Positions 6,919-11,384 of a stretch of 11,384 nucleotides of DNA are shown one piece after another. The DNA comes from CAYMJK01 sp043101635 (GTDB taxonomy: Bacteria; Planctomycetota; Phycisphaerae; Phycisphaerales; UBA1924): positions 1 through 11,384 of the forward strand of contig JBICIE010000165.1 in NCBI GenBank assembly GCA_043101635.1, in the 5' to 3' direction. The position numbers and the translations under genes are program-made. Under the pieces are notes generated by a model. The model was not told the origin of the DNA and ran no database searches. It was given only the letters and a program-made list of their open reading frames with translations. Positions within the stretch are counted from its first letter, which is position 1; each line of letters opens with the position of its first letter.

Positions 6919-8109
6919 GTGCTGCGGACTGAACTGCTCGATTACGACCTGCCACAGGACCTGGTGGCGACCCACCCCGCCCACCGGCGCGACGAGTCGC
7001 GCCTGCTGGTCGTGTCGCGATCCGACCCCCAGCGCCTCGAACACCGCGTCTTCCGCGACCTGCCCTCGCTGCTGACGCCCGGCGACCTGCTCATCTTCAA
7101 CACCAGCGCCGTGCTGCCGGCGCGGTTCTTCGGGTTCCGTGCGGATACGGGGGGCAAGGTCGAGGGCCTGTTCCTGGAGGTGGCCGAGGCGCCGGGCAAC
7201 ACCGATGTCGCAAAGCCGACATCGGTGGCGCAGTTGTACTGGCTCGCCATGATCAAGTCGCGCCGCTTCCGCCCCGGCGCCATCGTGAAGCTGCGGGCCC
7301 GCGACAACACCGTCAGCAATGCCAGCCTCGAACTGATCGAACCCTCGTCCGAGATCCCCGGCGCATGGCTGGTGCGCATCGACCCGGGCGACGATGACGC
7401 CGCCGATTCCACGGAGCGCACGGAGCGCCTGCTGCGCGCCATCGGCCGCCCGCCGCTGCCGCCGTATATCCGCGCTGCCCGCCGCGCCGGCGGCGAGTCG
7501 GATGAGTCGCCAGAGGACACCGAGCGATACCAGACCATCTACGCGCGCGCATCTGGCGCCGGCGAAGGCTCCGTCGCGGCGCCGACCGCAGGCCTGCACT
7601 TCACGGCGCAGACGCTCGACCAACTCACTGCCCGCGCCATCGACCGGGCCCATGTCACGCTGCACGTCGGCGCCGGCACCTTCCGCACTGTGGAGGCCGA
7701 AACCGTTGAAGCCCACGACATGCACGCCGAACTGTGCGCCATGACGCCGGAGGCGATTCAGCAGATCGAACGCACGCGGTCTGCCGCCGGTCGCATCATC
7801 CCCGTCGGCTCCACCTCCATGCGTACGATCGAGGCCTACGCCCGCTGGATGCGCGCCCACCCGGGCAAAGCGACACCGGCGCGCATGTGGACCGACCTGC
7901 TCCTGACGCCCGGCAGCGACCTGCTCTGGGCGGACGGCCTGCTCACCAACTTCCACTTGCCGCGCAGCACGCTGATGGCGCTGGTCGCGATGCTGCTGAA
8001 CGCTGACCCCGAACGGGCAGTCGCTCGCCTCAAGTCGATCTACGCCGAGGCGATCGCGCAGCGGTACCGCTTCTACAGCTACGGCGACGCCATGCTCGTG
8101 CTGCCATAG
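6919..8109 (+). CDS. queA: S-adenosylmethionine:tRNA ribosyltransferase-isomerase QueA
   Basis: 396 residues. QueA moves the ribosyl part of S-adenosylmethionine onto preQ1 at the wobble base (position 34) of tRNAs with GUN anticodons, making epoxyqueuosine. Family marks: DYDLPQDLVATHP with RLLVV near the start, PGDLLIFNTSAVLPARFFG, PTAGLHFTAQTL from P222, LHVGAGTFRTVE, MHAE, GRIIPVGSTSMRTIEA, and the C-terminal TNFHLPRSTLMALVA from T343. The protein is somewhat longer than the E. coli enzyme (about 356), with extra residues before the PTAGLHF motif. The GTG at 6919 is chosen because the usual N-terminus begins right there and no earlier start is in frame; no clear ribosome binding site is visible. 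The next gene starts 27 bases downstream. No other queuosine gene is in the window. Confidence 0.96.
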   Translation: MLRTELLDYDLPQDLVATHPAHRRDESRLLVVSRSDPQRLEHRVFRDLPSLLTPGDLLIFNTSAVLPARFFGFRADTGGKVEGLFLEVAEAPGNTDVAKPTSVAQLYWLAMIKSRRFRPGAIVKLRARDNTVSNASLELIEPSSEIPGAWLVRIDPGDDDAADSTERTERLLRAIGRPPLPPYIRAARRAGGESDESPEDTERYQTIYARASGAGEGSVAAPTAGLHFTAQTLDQLTARAIDRAHVTLHVGAGTFRTVEAETVEAHDMHAELCAMTPEAIQQIERTRSAAGRIIPVGSTSMRTIEAYARWMRAHPGKATPARMWTDLLLTPGSDLLWADGLLTNFHLPRSTLMALVAMLLNADPERAVARLKSIYAEAIAQRYRFYSYGDAMLVLP

Positions 8110-8125
8110 CGCGCGGCGCCTCGAA

Positions 8126-8131
8126 TACCAT
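8126..8131 (+). promoter_or_regulatory. Possible -10 element TACCAT just before the ACT-cupin start
   Basis: TACCAT (4 of 6 with TATAAT) ends 5 bases before the ATG at 8137, and no ribosome binding site is present. If used, it would give a leaderless transcript. No clear -35 is seen, and it may be chance. Confidence 0.22.
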
Positions 8132-8136
8132 CGACC

Positions 8137-8910
8137 ATGCTGAAGCTCGAGACGCTCCCGGGAACGCTGTCAATCGGCCGCCTGCCGCCGGACGCCCCGC
8201 TGCCGGACTGGCTGGCGCAATCACCGATCGTCGCGATCGTGCGCAGCGAGCGCGAACTCTCCATCCTGTGCGCAACCTCCGCCATCGCCGCGCCGCGCGA
8301 GGGCGAGTGGCGCGATGGCTTCGCCGGCTGGCGGACCGCCGGCACGCTCGACTTCGACGCCGTCGGGATCATGTCGCGCCTGTCCGGCGCCCTCGCCGCC
8401 CGCGCCATCCCGCTGCTGGCGATCTCCAGCTACGAGGCCGACTACCTCCTCGTGGACGCCGACCGCGCCGCCGAAGCGGAGCGGGCCCTGCTTGAGGCTG
8501 GCTTCGCAATCGGCGACCGCCAGCCGCCGCCCACGCGCAAGATCGAGAAGGTCAACCTCGCCCGCGCCATGGCGTCCTTCCCCCAAGCCTGGCGCCCGAA
8601 GATCATCGCCGATGTCAACGACTGCCAGGTCAAGGTCGCCCGCCTGACCGGCGCCTTCGAGTGGCACCACCACGCGACCGAGGACGAACTGTTCCTCGTC
8701 ATCAAGGGCGCCCTGCGGATGCTGATCCGCGAGCACGGCGCCGAACGCGAGATCCGGCTCGAGGAAGGCGAGTGCCTCCTGATCCCCCGCGGCACAGAGC
8801 ACCTGCCCATCGCCGACGAAGAGTGCCACGTGCTCCTCGTCGAGCCCGCCACCACGCTGAACACCGGCAACGCGATCAGCGAGCGGACGGCGCCGGCCGA
8901 GCGCCTGTAG
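8137..8910 (+). CDS. ACT-domain/cupin fusion protein
   Basis: 257 residues. The N-terminal half (about 10-126) resembles the double ACT-type fold of the CASTOR/ACT_7 group: LSIGRLPPDAPLPDWL, SIVAI-like strand, GWRTAGTLDFDAVGIM, and LLAISSYEADYLLVDAD. These domains commonly sense amino acids. The second half (about 136-257) is a cupin with full metal-binding motifs: H177-x-H179-x4-E184-x6-G191, then G211-x5-P217-x-G219-x2-H222. Its pattern (NLARAMASFPQAWRPKI, EWHHHATEDELFLVIKG, LIPRGTEHLP) is that of small stand-alone cupins of unknown substrate. The two halves are continuous in one frame without a break. It follows queA by 27 bases, but no functional link is evident. Likely a ligand-regulated, metal-dependent or binding-only cupin; substrate unknown. 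Confidence 0.85.
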   Translation: MLKLETLPGTLSIGRLPPDAPLPDWLAQSPIVAIVRSERELSILCATSAIAAPREGEWRDGFAGWRTAGTLDFDAVGIMSRLSGALAARAIPLLAISSYEADYLLVDADRAAEAERALLEAGFAIGDRQPPPTRKIEKVNLARAMASFPQAWRPKIIADVNDCQVKVARLTGAFEWHHHATEDELFLVIKGALRMLIREHGAEREIRLEEGECLLIPRGTEHLPIADEECHVLLVEPATTLNTGNAISERTAPAERL

Positions 8911-8922
8911 CTGTTGCGCAGG

Positions 8923-8946
8923 GATCGGCGATCAGCGATCTGGATC
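8923..8946 (+). repeat. Iterated GATC heptamers in the gap after the ACT-cupin gene
   Basis: GATC occurs at 8923, 8930, 8937 and 8943, as GATCGGC, GATCAGC, GATCTG, GATC: a 7-base period that slips to 6 at the end. The 169-base gap 8911-9079 also has an 11-base direct repeat CGACCCTCGAC at 8970-8980 and 9014-9024. The function is unknown; these may be protein binding sites or decay of a simple repeat. Confidence 0.5.
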
Positions 8947-9029
8947 ATTCGCGCAGTTGCGCCAAGGCTCGACCCTCGACGCCCGACCCCGCTGACTCCC
9001 TGTCCCCACCCGCCGACCCTCGACCCCCG

Positions 9030-9035
9030 TACTAT
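9030..9035 (+). promoter_or_regulatory. Possible -10 element TACTAT for the PhzF-family gene
   Basis: TACTAT (4 of 6 with TATAAT) lies in the otherwise GC-rich 169-base gap, 45 bases before the start codon. No good -35 at 16-18 bases upstream is seen. Confidence 0.25.
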
Positions 9036-9061
9036 CCCCCAGATCCAGTCCGGGGAGGTCC

Positions 9062-9069
9062 AAAGGAGG
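9062..9069 (+). promoter_or_regulatory. Strong ribosome binding site of the PhzF-family gene
   Basis: AAAGGAGG lies 10 bases before the GTG at 9080 and 22 before the next in-frame ATG (9092), so the GTG is the better start. Confidence 0.7.
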
Positions 9070-9079
9070 GGCCCTGCTC

Positions 9080-9871
9080 GTGACATTCCGGATGTTTCAG
9101 GTGGACGCTTTCACTGCGCGCGTCTTCACCGGCAATCCCGCGGCAGTCGTGCCGCTGGAATCGTGGCTGCCCGACGCCACGCTCCAGGCCATCGCAGCGG
9201 AGAACAACCTCTCCGAAACCGCTTTCTTCGTACCGGCGGCCGGCGACGGCGCCGACTACGACATCCGCTGGATGACGCCGACGGCCGAGGTTGACCTGTG
9301 TGGCCACGCCACGCTCGCCAGCGGCTTCGTGCTGCTGGAACTGCTCGGGCACGGGCGCGATGAAGTCCGCTTCGCCACCCGCCAGCGCGGCATCGTCAGC
9401 GTGCGCAAGATCGACCAGCTCTTCTGGCTCGACTTCCCCGCGATGCCGCCGGAACCGGTCGACGCGTGGCCCGGTCTCGGCGAGGCGCTGGGCTGCCGAC
9501 CCCGTCAGATCCTCAAGGCCCGCGACCTCATCGCCGTGCTCGACACGGAGCAGCAGGTGCGCGAGCTGGCGCCCGATATCGACGCCGTCGCGCGCCTGGA
9601 CGCCCACGCCGTCATCGTCACCGCCCCCGGCGCCGATACCGACTTCGTCAGCCGCTTCTTCGCCCCGCGCATGGGGATCGATGAGGACCCGGTCACCGGC
9701 TCGGCCCACTGCCAGCTCGTCCCCTACTGGAGCGCCCGGCTCAAGGAGAAGCTGCTCTCGGCCCGCCAGCTCTCATCCCGCGGCGGCGAGATCGCCTGCG
9801 AGGACCGTGCCGACCGCATCGCCATCGGCGGCCAGGCGGCTCTGTACCTGGAAGGGACGATCTCGCTGTAG
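9080..9871 (+). CDS. PhzF-family isomerase/epimerase
   Basis: 263 residues, normal for the family. PhzF proteins have two related diaminopimelate-epimerase-like halves and carry out isomerisation by proton shift; the named member acts in phenazine synthesis, while most bacterial relatives have unknown substrates. Seen: FQVDAFTARVFTGNPAAVV at the start, NNLSETAFF with the catalytic-type Glu (E46), VDLCGHATLAS (G75, H76) and GIDEDPVTGSAH (D203, G207). E46, H76 and D203 match the positions known as Glu45, His74 and Asp208 in Pseudomonas PhzF, so the protein should be active. No other phenazine gene is present, so phenazine production should not be assumed. The start codon is GTG, set by the strong ribosome binding site. 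Confidence 0.93.
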   Translation: MTFRMFQVDAFTARVFTGNPAAVVPLESWLPDATLQAIAAENNLSETAFFVPAAGDGADYDIRWMTPTAEVDLCGHATLASGFVLLELLGHGRDEVRFATRQRGIVSVRKIDQLFWLDFPAMPPEPVDAWPGLGEALGCRPRQILKARDLIAVLDTEQQVRELAPDIDAVARLDAHAVIVTAPGADTDFVSRFFAPRMGIDEDPVTGSAHCQLVPYWSARLKEKLLSARQLSSRGGEIACEDRADRIAIGGQAALYLEGTISL

Positions 9872-9915
9872 GGCGTCCTAACCTCACACCGGCGTCTGTC
9901 GCAACCTCCCAACTC

Positions 9916-9921
9916 GAAAGG
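9916..9921 (+). promoter_or_regulatory. Ribosome binding site of the AIM24-family gene
   Basis: GAAAGG lies 7 bases before the ATG at 9929, supporting that start. The gene begins 57 bases after the PhzF-family stop, close enough for co-transcription. Confidence 0.5.
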
Positions 9922-9928
9922 CGATCGC

Positions 9929-10627
9929 ATGTCCCGCTACTCCATTGACGAGTTCGTCAGCAAGACCCGCCAGCAGGACCGCGGCGAGGGGCTCTTCGAG
10001 TTCGAGTCCGAGCGACTGCTCGAGGTCAACCTCGATGGCGCCATCTGGATGAAGATGGGCGCCATGGTCGCCTACCGGGGCGATGTCAAGTTCACGCGCG
10101 AGCGCATCCTCGAGAAGGGCGTCGGACGCATGCTCAAGAAGGCCGTCAGCGGCGAGGGCGCCCAGCTCACCAGGGCCGAGGGACGCGGGCAGGTCTACCT
10201 CGCCGACGAGGGCAAGAAGATCGCCATCCTCGATCTCGGCGGCCAGTCGATGTTCGTCAACGGCAACGACCTGCTCGCGATGGAGATGTCGGTCGACTGG
10301 GACATCAACATCATGCGCAAGGTCACCGCCATGCTCGCCGGCGGCCTGTTCAACGTGCGACTGGAGGGCCAGGGGCTGGTGGCCATCACCACGCACTACG
10401 AACCGCTCACGCTCATGGTCGAACCCGGCCGCCCCGTCATCACCGATCCCAACGCCACCGTCGCCTGGTCCGGTTCGCTGACGCCCGAGTTCAAGACGGA
10501 CGTGTCCTTCAAGACCTTCCTCGGCCGCGGCAGCGGCGAATCCATCCAGATGCGCTTCGAAGGCAACGGCTTCGTGGTGGTGCAGCCCTACGAGGAGCTT
10601 GCGCTGCAGAGCAGCTCCAGCGGCTGA
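9929..10627 (+). CDS. AIM24 family protein (DUF124 type)
   Basis: 232 residues. It matches the bacterial branch of the AIM24 family (the name comes from a yeast mitochondrial protein): an all-beta, trimer-type fold with no known enzymatic role. Seen: LFEFESERLLEVNLDGAIWMKMGAMVAYRG near the N-terminus, the central block VYLADEGKKIAILDLGG and MFVNGNDLLAMEMSVDW, then GGLFNVRLEGQGLVAITTHYEP, DPNATVAWSGSL and a C-terminal MRFEGNGFVVVQPYEE. There is no signal peptide or membrane segment, so it is probably cytoplasmic. It follows the PhzF-family gene by 57 bases in the same direction. Family membership is confident; function is unknown. Confidence 0.92.
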   Translation: MSRYSIDEFVSKTRQQDRGEGLFEFESERLLEVNLDGAIWMKMGAMVAYRGDVKFTRERILEKGVGRMLKKAVSGEGAQLTRAEGRGQVYLADEGKKIAILDLGGQSMFVNGNDLLAMEMSVDWDINIMRKVTAMLAGGLFNVRLEGQGLVAITTHYEPLTLMVEPGRPVITDPNATVAWSGSLTPEFKTDVSFKTFLGRGSGESIQMRFEGNGFVVVQPYEELALQSSSSG

Positions 10628-10748
10628 GGCCCGCAGAGCCGCGTCCCGCATGTGCACGCCGTGCGCGCGCAAACACGTCGCTCGCCGGAAATCTCACGCG
10701 CATCGACCACCGGTGCGCGCCGATTCGCGCCCCTCCCGCCCTTCCCGC

Positions 10749-10776
10749 TTGCACTTCGCGCAGAATCCCCGAAAAT
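10749..10776 (+). promoter_or_regulatory. Possible promoter TTGCAC-N16-GAAAAT of the last gene
   Basis: TTGCAC (10749-10754) and GAAAAT (10771-10776, 4 of 6 with TATAAT) are spaced 16 bases apart. Transcription would start at or within a base or two of the GTG at 10783, giving a leaderless message; this agrees with the lack of any ribosome binding site there. Confidence 0.3.
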
Positions 10777-10782
10777 GCAGGC

Positions 10783-11384
10783 GTGTCCGATCGCTTCGAC
10801 ATCCCGTCCGACGTCGCCGCTGAACTCGAGGCCATCGACGCCCTCGACGACCAGTTCGACGCCGAACTCGATGAACTCGACGACGACTTCGAAGATGCCG
10901 CGCGCAGCGCCGGGCAACAACGGGTGGGGCAGGATTCCATCCTGCCGACATCAGAGCCCCGCGCGCAGCACCCCGACCCCATCGCCCTCGACCACCTCTA
11001 CGAACTGCTCACCCACGGCGCCCCGGCCGAAATCGCCGAACACCTCGGCTGGGCCCTGACCGACCTCCTCCAGGTCATCTCGCGCGAAGACTTCACGGCC
11101 CTCGCCCACAAGCACAGCGAAGCCCTGCGCACAATCGCCATCATCAACGCCGCCGCGGCTCTCCCCGAAGCCATCGAAGCCCTCCGCGCCTGCTGCGCCG
11201 AAGCCGAAGACCTGCGCGACCGCCGCCTCGCCGCCCAAACCCTCCTCCGCTTCCTCACCCGCCCCCCCTCCTGCCGCTCCCCCGCCGCCGGCGGGGGAGC
11301 TGTCTCGCGCAGCGAGACTGAGGGGGTAAATCAAGTCCGCGAGCGCAGCGACTCCTGCCGCGCCCCCCCCGCCCGCGGGGGGGC
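10783..11384 (+). CDS. Uncharacterised acidic protein with helix-turn-helix-like middle, 3' end outside window
   Basis: The frame is open from GTG 10783 to the window end (200 codons) with no stop, and third positions are mostly G/C. Residues 10-40 are strongly acidic (repeated DALDDQFDAELDELDDDFED pattern), then a linker to about 65. Residues 68-104 look like a helix-turn-helix (LYELLTHGAPAEIAEHLGWA, then LLQVISREDF), followed by helices with ALPEAIEALRACC and RRLAAQTLLRFLTR (127-160). This order recalls homeodomain-like DNA-binding proteins of small-terminase or resolvase type, but I cannot name a family. From residue 163 the protein is made of translated hairpin repeat: 28 residues (163-190) and the start of a second copy (191-200). 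The real C-terminus may have been replaced or lengthened by this repeat. An ATG at 10775 is in another frame and is not the start. Confidence 0.65.
   Translation, partial: MSDRFDIPSDVAAELEAIDALDDQFDAELDELDDDFEDAARSAGQQRVGQDSILPTSEPRAQHPDPIALDHLYELLTHGAPAEIAEHLGWALTDLLQVISREDFTALAHKHSEALRTIAIINAAAALPEAIEALRACCAEAEDLRDRRLAAQTLLRFLTRPPSCRSPAAGGGAVSRSETEGVNQVRERSDSCRAPPARGG
11268..11384 (+). repeat. 84-base-period GC hairpin repeat inside the last gene (runs off the window)
   Basis: Unit one is 11268-11351; unit two begins at 11352 and is cut by the window edge after 33 bases, of which 29 match unit one. Unit one contains a perfect 11-base-pair stem GCTCCCCCGCC/GGCGGGGGAGC with loop GCC (11276-11300), and a 7-base-pair stem GTCTCGC/GCGAGAC with loop GCA (11302-11318). 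A weaker inverted repeat AGTC/GACT lies at 11334-11353. Unit two repeats the GC stem in altered form (11362-11384). The period is 28 codons, so the reading frame is kept. Confidence 0.75.

Noticed and set aside
6856..7956. 366-codon minus-strand open frame opposite queA
   Set aside because: queA on the + strand has all its family motifs; the reverse frame shows no recognisable domain and is the usual GC-rich antisense frame.
8221..8829. 202-codon minus-strand open frame opposite the ACT-cupin gene
   Set aside because: The + strand carries clear ACT-like and cupin motifs; the antisense frame has only low-complexity Gly/Ala/Asp/Val composition.
9080..9871. Phenazine biosynthesis gene cluster
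   Set aside because: Only a PhzF-family protein is present. Most such proteins are not phenazine enzymes and no other phz-like gene is in the window.
10652..11059. + strand open frame of 135 codons overlapping the last gene, with an ATG at 10775
   Set aside because: Ser/Thr/Pro-rich and out of frame with the frame that has G/C third positions and a coherent helical protein starting at GTG 10783.

Overview
The window is GC-rich, densely coded bacterial DNA with strong G/C bias at third codon positions. The best guess for its origin is a planctomycete, probably Phycisphaerae. This rests on two things: a pilin-type helix of the kind very common in planctomycete genomes (LLPAMGKARQTAR followed by ELRGLGMGIML), found here inside an unrelated protein, and an ECF-type sigma/anti-sigma pair whose anti-sigma part is fused to a large extracytoplasmic domain. 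This assignment is an inference from motifs, not from a marker gene.

Left part (1-5059, + strand): the 3' end of an ECF sigma factor gene (region 4 visible) overlaps by 23 bases a 1,596-residue gene. That second protein has an N-terminal cytoplasmic anti-sigma-like domain without zinc ligands, one transmembrane segment, then an entire alpha-2-macroglobulin (macroglobulin domains, A2M domain, thioester domain with an intact C-F-E-Q, receptor-binding-like C-terminus). Where the protease bait region would be expected it carries about 230 residues, including a two-helix membrane hairpin whose second helix looks like a planctomycete pseudopilin. The layout suggests a membrane sensor in which protease attack on, or substrate capture by, the macroglobulin controls a sigma factor. 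This is the most unusual system in the window.

Middle (5060-6778): two identical 30-base hairpin repeats separate the macroglobulin gene from a convergent minus-strand pair, made of a small uncharacterised protein with a doubled PYSD[F/Y]LR motif and, 31 bases after it, a family 9 glycosyltransferase (heptosyltransferase type). A 140-base divergent gap (6779-6918), in which I see no convincing promoter, leads to the right part.

Right part (6919-11384, + strand): queA (queuosine tRNA modification), an ACT-cupin fusion protein 27 bases after it, a PhzF-family isomerase, an AIM24-family protein, and an uncharacterised acidic protein with a helix-turn-helix-like middle. The last gene starts at GTG 10783, has no stop codon before the window ends, and runs into GC-rich hairpin repeats with an 84-base (28-codon) period that stay in frame. 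These right-hand genes show no obvious common pathway. I saw no tRNA, rRNA, CRISPR array, transposase or integrase.
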